The notes beneath the pieces are model-generated. The model ran no database searches. It saw nothing but the letters and a program-made list of their open reading frames with translations, and was not told the origin of the DNA. This document shows positions 1 through 6,338 of a stretch of DNA of 10,722 nucleotides, in pieces. Numbering within the stretch: the first letter of the stretch is position 1; every line of letters starts with the position of its first letter. The stretch comes from an uncultured Planctomycetota bacterium. Its GTDB lineage: Bacteria > Planctomycetota > Phycisphaerae > Sedimentisphaerales > Anaerobacaceae. The position numbers and the translations under genes were made by a program. The stretch covers positions 1 to 10,722 of the forward strand of contig CAIYOL010000355.1 in the NCBI GenBank assembly GCA_903927855.1, given 5' to 3'.

Positions 1-705
1 GGTAACAAGCTTGCCGTCCGGCATTCTAATCTTGGCCGAGCCCTGCACGTGCGCTATATACACCTCGAACGGGTCGCCAAGCCAGACAAGCTCTTTGCCT
101 TTGAGCATATTTGAACTCTCAATCTCGGCGCGCGGTGGATATGGCGTAACCTGGCCGCCGGGGCCTTTTCTGCCAAGTATTTCTCCGTTGGGGCCTTTAA
201 CCAAATCGTTCGGCTGACTGTACAATGGGTATCTGAATTTCTCGGTGGCGACCGGCGAACCATCGAAAATCGGCGTATAATAGCCGGTGAATAGCACTGT
301 TCCGTTATCATCGCAGCCTACCGACATATAAACATCGAATTTGTCTCTGATAGCGGTGTTCAAATCTGCGCCTTTCACACCTGAACCCAGCAGCGATGAG
401 AATTCCTTCAAACTGTTCACTGCCATTTCATGGCTTATACCGCTGACGGGGAAAAACTTGTTACTCGATGGTTTGTGGAGGTAATTAAGGCTCCTGTCCA
501 CAGCCGGCTTTAAACCCTCCACGTCTGAACAAGCTAAAGAAAAGTCGGGAATTTCCGCCGGATTTGTTATTTTCCGCAGTGCCGATTGCCCGGGCAGCAG
601 TTGTTTGTCGTATGGTGGTTTAACCGCCTTTTTCAGGGGGGCTTTGCACCCGATTATGATGGTTGCCATTGACAATAGTAAATAAAGCAAAACCTTGGTT
701 TTCAT
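1..705 (-). CDS. mltA: MltA-type membrane-bound lytic murein transglycosylase, lipoprotein (3' end outside window)
   Basis: An open frame of 235 codons starts at ATG 705-703 and runs off the left edge with no stop. A GGAG Shine-Dalgarno (714-717) lies 8 bases upstream of the ATG. The first 20 residues are a lipoprotein signal: basic start, hydrophobic core, then the lipobox IIGC with Cys20. Residues 139-143 (FTGYY), 160-168 (PLYSQPNDL), 190-196 (PRAEIES) and the stretch from LVWLGDP at 207 to QGSAKIRMPDG at 221-231 match the conserved blocks of the MltA family, which cleaves peptidoglycan glycan strands to 1,6-anhydromuropeptides at the inner face of the outer membrane. The catalytic Asp of the family lies in the C-terminal 3D domain, which is outside this window, so activity cannot be judged. 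The family match is by eye on several motifs and I am confident of it. Confidence 0.88.
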   Translation of the reverse strand, partial: MKTKVLLYLLLSMATIIIGCKAPLKKAVKPPYDKQLLPGQSALRKITNPAEIPDFSLACSDVEGLKPAVDRSLNYLHKPSSNKFFPVSGISHEMAVNSLKEFSSLLGSGVKGADLNTAIRDKFDVYMSVGCDDNGTVLFTGYYTPIFDGSPVATEKFRYPLYSQPNDLVKGPNGEILGRKGPGGQVTPYPPRAEIESSNMLKGKELVWLGDPFEVYIAHVQGSAKIRMPDGKLVT

Positions 706-822
706 AGTTCAGACTCCAGTGTTAACTATATGTGCCATATAATGTCTTCCAAAACATTTATATTCGACCATATTGACCTAATTTGAGCAAGTTTTTTTGG
801 ATTTCTTACGGCCTCCTAGATA

Positions 823-850
823 TTGCTTTTTTAAGACGGGTCGCTAAAAT
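823..850 (+). promoter_or_regulatory. Possible sigma70-type promoter of the DUF486 gene
   Basis: TTGCTT (823-828) is followed after 16 bases by TAAAAT (845-850). The -10 is good and the -35 is poor. Predicted start near 857 would give a leader of about 70 bases. The rest of the 706-927 gap shows no gene or clear hairpin. Low confidence because AT-rich intergenic DNA gives such matches by chance. Confidence 0.3.
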
Positions 851-927
851 CTCATCCTTTTGTGATTAGTCTGTCGAAGTAAATATGGAAATACAGGGGG
901 AGCTTAGAGGTGAAAGGTTTATAGAAA

Positions 928-1257
928 ATGAAAACAGTTTCTCTTTTGCTGGTATCAAATATATTTATGACAATTGCATGGTACGGACATTTGAAATATA
1001 AATCGGCCCCCTTGTGGGGAGCAATCCTCGTTAGCTGGCTGATTGCGTCCGTTGAATACTGCTTTCAGGTCCCGGCCAATCGAATAGGAAGTTACCAGTT
1101 TACTGCCGCACAGCTGAAAACCATTCAGGAAGTTATTACCCTGCTGGTTTTTTCTGTCTTTTCCGTTGTGTATCTCAAGGAACAGCTGAAATGGAATTAT
1201 CTGGTCGGTTTTATGATGATGATAGCTGCTGTCTTCTTTATCTTTAAGAAATGGTAG
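928..1257 (+). CDS. DUF486 / DMT_6 family small integral membrane protein
   Basis: A 109-residue protein whose whole length fits the DUF486 family (also called DMT_6, a half-size relative of drug/metabolite transporters). Family hallmarks are seen: SNIFMTIAWYGHLK at residues 9-22, the EYCFQVPANRIG block at about 43-54, the AAQLKTIQEVITL block at about 60-72, and a last segment ending in FFIFKK. Four hydrophobic segments are visible, so it should sit in the inner membrane. No substrate is known for the family, and I do not assign one. A purine-rich AAAGG at 913-917 precedes the ATG by 10 bases. The gene stands alone and converges on ygiQ, with only three bases between the two stop codons and no hairpin terminator there. 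Confidence 0.88.
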   Translation: MKTVSLLLVSNIFMTIAWYGHLKYKSAPLWGAILVSWLIASVEYCFQVPANRIGSYQFTAAQLKTIQEVITLLVFSVFSVVYLKEQLKWNYLVGFMMMIAAVFFIFKKW

Positions 1258-1260
1258 TGC

Positions 1261-3093
1261 TTAAAATTCGTAATCTTTCTCGCCGGATTCAGAACGCCTT
1301 CCGTGTCTTTGCATAGAATTAATTTTGCTGATTAAGTCGGCTCGGCCCTGGTTCCGAAGAAAACCGGTTATCCTATTTTCGTTTTTCCTTTCGCAGTATT
1401 GTAATAGTGCCGCCTGAAGAGTCTTTTCGCTGTGCCCCTTTGGGATAAAGATTTTTGTGCTCTTCGTGTCCAGGCCCGATACATACATCGCTGTTGAGGT
1501 TGTTAGCGGTATTGGGCTGAAGTCCTGGACTTGGCGGGGACACCACCCTCGCGAGATTAAGTACTCCATTAGTTTCATCGCATCATCAGCTGTGCATCCC
1601 GGATGCGCGCTTATAAAATACGGCACAAGGTATTGCTCTTTGCCGGCCTGTCGGGACGCCTCCTGAAAACACGCCTCGAACTCCTCGAAAAGCTCGAACG
1701 AAGGCTTACCCATCAGCTCAAGCACCCTCGGACAATAATGTTCGGGAGCGACCTTAAGATGGCCGCCTACAAAATGCCGGGCCAGAAGCTTGATATATTC
1801 CTTGCTCTGAAGTGCTAAATCGTGACGGATGCCTGAAGCAACATATATATTTATCTTTGAAGACCTGCCCCTTTGCCATTTTAGAAAAGATTCCATCATT
1901 TTTATTAGTTGTCCGGCATCAGCTTGAAGATGTTTGCACACCGAAGGGGTAAGGCAGCTCGTCCTTCGGCAGTCATTGTTCTGCTCGCATTTCATTCCGT
2001 ACATATTGGCCGTAGGCCCGCCTATATCGCTGATGGTGCCGCGGAACTGCTTATGTTTTGTCAGGCATTCGGCTTCTGTTAATAAGCTGTCGATGGAGCG
2101 GGAGCTGATATATTTTCCCTGATGAAAATAAAGTGCGCAAAATGAACACCCTCCGAAACAGCCTCGATGGGTTGTTATCGAAAAACGTATCGGCTCAAGG
2201 GCTGGCACGCCGCCTGCTTTGTCATATAGCTGATGCCAGTTCCTTGTAAAAGGCGCATCATACAACTCGTCCATCTCGGATGTGCTCAAAGGTTCGGCCG
2301 GCGGCATTACGATAATATCGCCGGGCTCCTGGTCTTGTATTACAGCAAGACCTTTCGGATGTGCCTGCGCCTGATATGACTTTTGGCACGACATAACCAA
2401 ACTATGGTCGGTCTCCTGCTGTGATAACGATGGCAGACGAACCGCGTTCTCCGGCATTGCCGTGTCACGCCTGACCAAATATGCTGTCCCCGCAATTCCT
2501 ACTAATTCATCGATAGTCCGGCTGTTATTCAGCCGCTCCGCTATCTCCTTAATTGCTCTCTCACCCATCCCGTGAACCAGCAAATCAGCTTTGGCGTCGA
2601 TTAAGACAGACCTCTTGAGTTTGTTTTCAATATAGTCGTAGTGGACAAGTCGTCGAAGGCTGGCCTCGAGACCGCCCAAAATCAAAGGAATTCCCTTAAA
2701 CGCCTCGCGCACACGCGCCGAATAAACAAGCAATGGCCTCCTCGGACGGAGCCCTAGCACCCCGCCGGGACTATACACATCCTTCTTGCGCCGATGCCCC
2801 ATCGAGGCATAATCGTTGAACTGCGAATCTATCGCACCAGAGGTAATCCCCCAGAATAATCTCGGCGGTCCAAGTGCTCGAAAGGCGTCCGCACTTCGCC
2901 AGTCGGGCTGGGCCAGTATCGCGACCTTATACCCCAGCTTCTCTAACCATCTGCCGATTAGTGCAACCCCGAAAGAAGGATGGTCAACGTATGCATCGCC
3001 GGTGACAAGAATAATATCCGCCTGTTTCCACCCGCGCTGCTGTATTTCCTCGGGAGTGGTCGGAAGAAAAAGATTTGAATTTTCAGTTCCCAT
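1261..3093 (-). CDS. ygiQ: YgiQ family (UPF0313) radical SAM protein
   Basis: A 610-residue protein with the three-part YgiQ architecture: an N-terminal UPF0313 region (start about residue 20, with [16 protein letters not shown] at 40-55), a radical SAM core with the CxxxCxxC iron-sulfur motif CFGGCSFC (Cys312, 316, 319), and a DUF3362-like C-terminus. A second Cys group (Cys369, 375, 380, 386), also seen in E. coli YgiQ, follows the core. The reaction is not established for the family. I choose ATG 3093 over a longer frame opening at TTG 3177: the family's conserved sequence starts just after this ATG, and a near-consensus promoter lies inside the longer frame, ending 9 bases before it. There is no Shine-Dalgarno, consistent with a near-leaderless mRNA. 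The C-terminal tail of about 25 residues is charged and not conserved. Confidence 0.92.
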   Translation of the reverse strand: MGTENSNLFLPTTPEEIQQRGWKQADIILVTGDAYVDHPSFGVALIGRWLEKLGYKVAILAQPDWRSADAFRALGPPRLFWGITSGAIDSQFNDYASMGHRRKKDVYSPGGVLGLRPRRPLLVYSARVREAFKGIPLILGGLEASLRRLVHYDYIENKLKRSVLIDAKADLLVHGMGERAIKEIAERLNNSRTIDELVGIAGTAYLVRRDTAMPENAVRLPSLSQQETDHSLVMSCQKSYQAQAHPKGLAVIQDQEPGDIIVMPPAEPLSTSEMDELYDAPFTRNWHQLYDKAGGVPALEPIRFSITTHRGCFGGCSFCALYFHQGKYISSRSIDSLLTEAECLTKHKQFRGTISDIGGPTANMYGMKCEQNNDCRRTSCLTPSVCKHLQADAGQLIKMMESFLKWQRGRSSKINIYVASGIRHDLALQSKEYIKLLARHFVGGHLKVAPEHYCPRVLELMGKPSFELFEEFEACFQEASRQAGKEQYLVPYFISAHPGCTADDAMKLMEYLISRGWCPRQVQDFSPIPLTTSTAMYVSGLDTKSTKIFIPKGHSEKTLQAALLQYCERKNENRITGFLRNQGRADLISKINSMQRHGRRSESGEKDYEF

Positions 3094-3102
3094 TTTCAGC
3101 GC

Positions 3103-3131
3103 ATAATAACATTTTTTGACTATTTTTTCAA
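3103..3131 (-). promoter_or_regulatory. sigma70-type promoter directly in front of ygiQ
   Basis: On the minus strand TTGAAA (3131-3126) is separated by 17 bases from TATTAT (3108-3103). Both boxes are 5/6 or close to consensus with ideal spacing. The expected transcription start, about 7 bases past the -10, falls near 3096, only about three bases before the ATG at 3093-3091. Confidence 0.65.
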
Positions 3132-3217
3132 GATTGGCAGCTCCGCTCCGGGCCGAACCTAAGCCCGCAGCAGGCAATTGCGACAGGTCTTTATACTGCC
3201 GGCGGGGTTAATCGGTT

Positions 3218-3367
3218 CTACATATTTCTGAAAATGGTTCTGACGTTTAATGAACGTCCTGCTCGGCGTTTTCTGCTGATTGTCTTGCGCCCTTTATGGG
3301 TTCGCATGCGGGCTCTGAAGCCGCTTTTCCGTAACTTCTTAATACTGCTCTTGCGACGGCTTTCCAT
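3218..3367 (-). CDS. rpmH: 50S ribosomal protein bL34
   Basis: A 49-residue, very basic protein. Residues 16-21 are GFRARM, followed by RTHKGRKTISRKRRAGR (22-38), which is the conserved core of bL34; this small protein sits near the exit side of the 50S subunit and binds 23S rRNA. The start is secure: AGAGGA (3381-3376) lies 8 bases upstream, and an in-frame TAA occurs two codons before the ATG. The N-terminus lacks the common KRTYQP opening and has a short Ser/Lys/Arg stretch instead, and the C-terminus has about six extra residues after the usual end. It has its own promoter just behind mtfA. In many bacteria rpmH is followed by rnpA and yidC; here 124 bases and then ygiQ follow, with no rnpA. 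The plus-strand 51-codon frame at 3234-3389 is its antisense shadow. Confidence 0.9.
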   Translation of the reverse strand: MESRRKSSIKKLRKSGFRARMRTHKGRKTISRKRRAGRSLNVRTIFRNM

Positions 3368-3443
3368 AGATTATGTCCTCTATTATTAATAGCTTATCTT
3401 CATTCAAAAATTACTTGTCTCGCCTTTGGCGAACGGATGCAGC

Positions 3444-3471
3444 ATTATAACGTTATTTAATTTCGTTTCAA
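3444..3471 (-). promoter_or_regulatory. sigma70-type promoter of rpmH
   Basis: On the minus strand TTGAAA (3471-3466) is followed after 16 bases by a perfect TATAAT (3449-3444). The -35 box contains the TGA stop codon of mtfA. Expected start near 3437 gives a leader of about 70 bases, which holds a small CGCC-TTT-GGCG hairpin at 3421-3431 and the Shine-Dalgarno AGAGGA. Confidence 0.7.
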
Positions 3472-4235
3472 GTTAAATAGCTGACCGGGTCCTGGTGGTA
3501 AAATTGCTTCAGTTCGTTATATAACTCCTGGTGAATCTCCTTCAGCTCTCTGGGTTTCTCGAAAAAGAACTCTGTGACGACAGCGAAAAACTCTTCCGGA
3601 TTAGTGGCGCCGTATTTATTTAAAAAAGTCGGATGATTTTGAGCGGTCGCGTGCCTGAGCTTTTCGTAATCTTTTTGTAACACACGTGCCCATGCGATAT
3701 AGCTTGAGCTGTTTTTAAGAACGATGGTGTCATCGCCTTTGCCGCCGGAGCTTTCTATTTGATGTGCGAACTCATGAAATACGACATTGTGACCATCGTT
3801 GATATCTGCAGTATCATGTTTGACGTCATCCCACGATAGCACCACCGGCCCACGATGCCACGATTCGCCGAGAAGAACTTGCGGCTCTTCAGATACTACT
3901 CCGCCTGGCAAATGCTCGGTTCGCCGTATCACGAATGCCCGCGGATATACTAATATCGTGGATAGCCCGGGATAATAATCGGTTTTTCTATGCAGAAGCA
4001 GTACGCACGCCTGCGCAGCTATAGTGACCTTTATTTCATCAGTTATTTCAAGTCCGCGGCAGCCTTCGAACCGTTTCTCTCCCATAAATATAGGTATATG
4101 GCGCCGCAGTTCCGCTTTATCTTCAGAAGATAACCTCCCGTATAACGGCACGTTCTTTTCAATAATCCGCAGCCATCCCTCGGGAAATTCCCTGCCTGCT
4201 AATCTCTTTCGTCGCCATTTCTTAAACAAGAACAT
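3468..4235 (-). CDS. mtfA: MtfA-like M90 family zinc metallopeptidase
   Basis: A 255-residue protein, close to the length of E. coli MtfA (265). It has the zinc site HEFAH (His154, Glu155, His158) inside VVFHEFAHQIE, and downstream NPEEFFAVV (212-220), where Glu215 is in the position of the third zinc ligand of the family; FFFEKP follows as in MtfA. Known members are cytoplasmic aminopeptidases; in enterobacteria MtfA binds the glucose repressor Mlc. No Mlc gene is present here and that partner should not be assumed. There is no signal peptide; the N-terminus is basic (FKKWRRKRL). It starts 9 bases after the upstream methyltransferase stop, so the two are probably co-transcribed. The nearest Shine-Dalgarno, GGAG at 4254-4251, is rather far (15 bases). 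Confidence 0.87.
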   Translation of the reverse strand: MFLFKKWRRKRLAGREFPEGWLRIIEKNVPLYGRLSSEDKAELRRHIPIFMGEKRFEGCRGLEITDEIKVTIAAQACVLLLHRKTDYYPGLSTILVYPRAFVIRRTEHLPGGVVSEEPQVLLGESWHRGPVVLSWDDVKHDTADINDGHNVVFHEFAHQIESSGGKGDDTIVLKNSSSYIAWARVLQKDYEKLRHATAQNHPTFLNKYGATNPEEFFAVVTEFFFEKPRELKEIHQELYNELKQFYHQDPVSYLT

Positions 4236-4244
4236 ACGATGTGA

Positions 4245-5063
4245 TTATTTCTCCGACTTTGTTACCTCGCCTGTCATCGGGACAAACATAACAGGCATAA
4301 CTTTCCTTTTGCTTATGTTGCCCTTGCCGTCCTTTGTTACCAATACCAGATGTTGAAAGCCAAGATTGGTTTCATAAGGCAGTATCATCCTGCCGCCCGG
4401 CTTTAATTGCTCTATCAGCGGCGGAGGGATACGTTCTGCTGCGGCCGTGCCGATAATGGCATCAAAAGGTGCTTTCTCAGGCCAGCCGAAATACCCATCC
4501 CCCGCCTTGACAAATACGTTCGGATAACCGAGTTCTTTCAGTTTCTCTTCCGCTCGTTTTGCTAATCCTTCGACAATCTCGATGGTATAGACCTCCGCCG
4601 CTATCTCCGCGCACACTGCTGCCTGATAGCCTGAGCCGGTGCCGATTTCTAACACCTTCGAATTAGGTTCCAGTCCCAGCGATTCCGTCATAAACGCCAC
4701 GATATATGGCTGACTTATCGTCTGGTCAAATCCTATCGGAAGCGGGTAGTCGCCGTACGCCTGCTTCTGCACGTTCTCAGGGATAAATGCGTGCCTCGGC
4801 ACAATCCGCATCGCCTTCAGAACATTCGTGTCTTTGATATCCCTGGCTTCAATCTGCTCAGCGACCATTTCTTCTCGTTCTTTTTTTCGTTCCGCGAAAG
4901 CCGGATGCTTATGTTCGGGCCGCGATATTTTCTTCTCCTCAGCGGCTTTTGATTTATTCGCATCCGCCGGCCCTTGATTCGGCTCTGCAAAGAGGGTTGT
5001 AAGAAAAAGAAATACTATCAGCAAAGATGACATCTTGAACAATCTCATGTACTTCGCGCTCAT
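4245..5063 (-). CDS. pcm: Protein-L-isoaspartate O-methyltransferase with N-terminal signal peptide
   Basis: Residues about 60-272 are a full PCMT domain: MVAEQI (66-71), IVPRHAFIP (87-95), the acceptor-site block DQTISQPY (113-120) and the SAM-binding motif VLEIGTGSGYQAA (137-149), then IEIVEGL and GDGYFGWP. The family methylates L-isoaspartyl residues in damaged proteins so that they can revert to Asp. Unusually, the catalytic part is preceded by a basic n-region, a hydrophobic core (residues 12-24) and a plausible cleavage site after LFA (residue 26), then a charged linker of some 30 residues. This predicts export to the periplasm or a membrane-anchored form. The start at 5063 is supported by AGAGG (5076-5072) with 8-base spacing; later in-frame Met6 and Met11 would still keep the hydrophobic core. 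First gene of a unit with mtfA. Confidence 0.9.
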   Translation of the reverse strand: MSAKYMRLFKMSSLLIVFLFLTTLFAEPNQGPADANKSKAAEEKKISRPEHKHPAFAERKKEREEMVAEQIEARDIKDTNVLKAMRIVPRHAFIPENVQKQAYGDYPLPIGFDQTISQPYIVAFMTESLGLEPNSKVLEIGTGSGYQAAVCAEIAAEVYTIEIVEGLAKRAEEKLKELGYPNVFVKAGDGYFGWPEKAPFDAIIGTAAAERIPPPLIEQLKPGGRMILPYETNLGFQHLVLVTKDGKGNISKRKVMPVMFVPMTGEVTKSEK

Positions 5064-5120
5064 TTTCGCTACCTCTTGATATACTTTTAACCGCTCTATT
5101 TGTAGATGTCAGCGTTCGGT

Positions 5121-5129
5121 ATTGTACCA
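5121..5129 (-). promoter_or_regulatory. Possible extended -10 promoter of pcm-mtfA
   Basis: The minus strand reads TGGTACAAT (5129-5121), an extended -10 element with one mismatch in the hexamer. No convincing -35 is visible 16-18 bases further upstream. A start near 5114 would give a leader of about 50 bases before the pcm ATG at 5063. Confidence 0.35.
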
Positions 5130-5244
5130 TATAAGCCACAGGAGTAAGGTGGTTTTTATAGATTTAGGGGCAAATTATGGGAACACTTAGGTGCTTTTGC
5201 GCATCTTAATTAGTGTTATGTTCTGAATAAGACCGGAAATATGG

Positions 5245-5258
5245 TATAATAATATAAT
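5245..5258 (+). promoter_or_regulatory. Tandem TATAAT boxes upstream of the PEP-CTERM gene
   Basis: Two perfect TATAAT hexamers (5245-5250 and 5253-5258) lie 60-73 bases before the ATG at 5318. Only a weak -35 (TTCTGA, 5221-5226, 18 bases from the first box) is visible. Transcription would begin near 5257 or 5265. Confidence 0.4.
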
Positions 5259-5317
5259 CACAGCAAGGAGGCAGTCACTTATAGTAAACTCGGCCATTAT
5301 TCGAAGGATATGGAGAT

Positions 5318-5893
5318 ATGAGGAATGCGATTATTGCAATAATGCTTGCAATGACAGTGGCAGCTTTGGGCGATACCGTCGAACTGCCCCTGAACTGTGG
5401 TGGGACGTATGATATAAACACGCCGTACTGGACGAGCAATTTCGACTTAGGGGTTACTTTTAGCGAGGTTTCGCATGTTTACATCGACTGGTCAGGCGAA
5501 ATAACCGCTGGTCGGGCAATTTACTATGCCGATCCCTGTAATCCCTTTCCACTCGAAGTAGGGATTTACGCTGGTTTCTATCCTCCTTTTCGCCACGCCG
5601 AAGCTTGGGGAGGTGAGCAAACATACCCTTCGCCGGAACCCTTTGACTCCATATCCGAAATAAAACCAAGCGTATGGTCGGACCTTCTTGATGGTCAAGG
5701 CAATATTGGTATCCAATACGAAGAGTTAGCTTGGGTATATGGATCGTATGGCGGAGAGTATATTGAACACGGTTCGGTAATGTTAGATGATGCCACATTG
5801 ATTGTCGATGGGACAATCATTCCCGAGCCGGCTTCATTATTGTTGTTAGGCACAGGCTTCCTCGGACTCATTGCGAAAAGAAGGCAAAAATGA
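5318..5893 (+). CDS. Small secreted PEP-CTERM sorting domain protein
   Basis: A 191-residue protein with an N-terminal signal peptide (MRNAIIAIMLAMTVAALG, cleavage probably near residue 18) and a C-terminal PEP-CTERM signal: PEP at 169-171, a hydrophobic segment 172-186 (ASLLLLGTGFLGLIA) and the basic end KRRQK. Such proteins are exported, cut and attached or released by an exosortase (XrtA/EpsH type) in bacteria with outer membranes and extracellular polysaccharide. The body between residues 20 and 165 is rich in Gly, Tyr, Trp and acidic residues and looks like a beta-rich extracellular domain; I recognise no specific family. Start: GAAGGA (5303-5308) lies 9 bases before the ATG. No exosortase gene is in the window. 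It is a stand-alone gene divergent from pcm. Confidence 0.85.
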   Translation: MRNAIIAIMLAMTVAALGDTVELPLNCGGTYDINTPYWTSNFDLGVTFSEVSHVYIDWSGEITAGRAIYYADPCNPFPLEVGIYAGFYPPFRHAEAWGGEQTYPSPEPFDSISEIKPSVWSDLLDGQGNIGIQYEELAWVYGSYGGEYIEHGSVMLDDATLIVDGTIIPEPASLLLLGTGFLGLIAKRRQK

Positions 5894-5915
5894 GGCCCTA
5901 ACTTTCCCCAAACTC

Positions 5916-5941
5916 AAGCCGAAAATTTGCCGGCTTTCCTT
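5916..5941 (+). terminator. Weak intrinsic terminator after the PEP-CTERM gene
   Basis: AAGCCG (5916-5921) and CGGCTT (5931-5936) form a 6-bp stem with a 9-base loop, followed by a short T-rich stretch (TTTCCTT). It starts 22 bases after the stop codon. The stem is short and the T-tract is interrupted, so efficiency is doubtful. Confidence 0.4.
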
Positions 5942-5995
5942 GCTTTACCCCTGTTTTTTGGCCGATATAAGCCCCAGACTTTTGCAAAAAACCCC

Positions 5996-6023
5996 TTGCA
6001 AGAAGCTATTCTGAGCGTATAAT
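5996..6023 (+). promoter_or_regulatory. sigma70-type promoter of the tRNA-Gly gene
   Basis: TTGCAA (5996-6001) is followed after 16 bases by a perfect TATAAT (6018-6023). Expected start near 6030, giving a leader of about 54 bases that contains the tandem heptamers. A second TTGCAA at 5982-5987 is a direct repeat of the -35 box. Confidence 0.6.
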
Positions 6024-6047
6024 ATCATTAGTTTTTCTCGTTGTTCG

Positions 6048-6082
6048 GCGAGATACGAGCCACGAGCGACGAGTCACGAACA
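6048..6082 (+). repeat. Five degenerate tandem heptamers in the tRNA leader
   Basis: Five consecutive 7-base units lie head to tail: GCGAGAT, ACGAGCC, ACGAGCG, ACGAGTC and ACGAACA (core ACGAG). The array ends one base before the tRNA. Just upstream, CTCGT (6037-6041) is complementary to the ACGAG cores, so several alternative hairpins are possible in the transcribed leader. A similar ATACGAGATAC string recurs at 8591-8601, between the two clpP genes. Confidence 0.7.
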
Positions 6083-6083
6083 T

Positions 6084-6155
6084 GCGGGTGTAGCTCAGTG
6101 GTAGAGCGTCACGTTGCCAACGTGAATGTCGTGAGTTCGAGCCTCATCACCCGCT
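6084..6155 (+). tRNA. tRNA-Gly (anticodon GCC)
   Basis: A complete 72-base cloverleaf. The acceptor stem pairs GCGGGTG (6084-6090) with CACCCGC (6148-6154), with discriminator T at 6155. The D arm is GCTC-AGTGGTA-GAGC. The anticodon stem TCACG/CGTGA encloses the loop TTGCCAA, with anticodon GCC at 6116-6118, reading GGC and GGU. The T arm has the TTCGAGC loop, with one G-T pair closing its stem. The CCA end is not encoded and must be added after transcription. It lies between the PEP-CTERM gene and tig, in the same direction as tig, with 183 bases to the tig start. Confidence 0.97.
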
Positions 6156-6192
6156 TTAAGGATTTGTTTTATAAAGGATTGCAGGAATATAG

Positions 6193-6240
6193 TATCGGCG
6201 AGTTATCGGCTAAATAGTAGTTTGGCGTTGGTCGCCGATA
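6193..6240 (+). promoter_or_regulatory. Structured leader with competing hairpins between tRNA-Gly and tig
   Basis: TATCGGCGA (6193-6201) and TCGCCGATA (6232-6240) form a perfect 9-bp inverted repeat with a 30-base loop. Inside the loop, TATCGGC (6204-6210) repeats the left arm and can pair with the same right arm over 7 bp, so the two stems exclude each other. No T-tract follows, so it is not a typical terminator. It could be an RNA processing site separating the tRNA from the tig message, a leader control element, or a protein site. Confidence 0.45.
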
Positions 6241-6338
6241 TGTTTGAAAAATACTGAAATTTGGCTAAGGGAAGTTGTTTTCTCGATGCCTTTTTTGTTT
6301 ATTATCCAAAAGTTGCAAATTCGTTTAGGAGTGTCAAG

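Noticed and set aside
725..752. Promoter for mltA (minus strand TTGGAA, 16 bases, TATAGT)
   Set aside because: The implied transcript would start right at the Shine-Dalgarno, leaving a 13-base leader; both boxes are imperfect, so I do not call it.
3094..3177. N-terminal extension of ygiQ from TTG 3177
   Set aside because: It lacks a ribosome site, contains the -35/-10 promoter of the gene, and precedes the first residues conserved in the family.
3234..3389. Plus-strand 51-codon Leu/Arg-rich frame
   Set aside because: It is the antisense reading of rpmH; the minus-strand frame matches bL34 and has its own ribosome site.
4024..4356. Plus-strand 110-residue frame
   Set aside because: It crosses the mtfA/pcm junction antisense to two well-supported genes.
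5460..5816. Minus-strand 118-residue frame opposite the PEP-CTERM gene
   Set aside because: The plus-strand frame has signal peptide, PEP-CTERM end and ribosome site; the antisense frame has none of these.
6261..6338. 26-residue N-terminal extension of tig
   Set aside because: Trigger factors start near the ATG at 6339, which has an AGGAG at good spacing; the TTG at 6261 has none.
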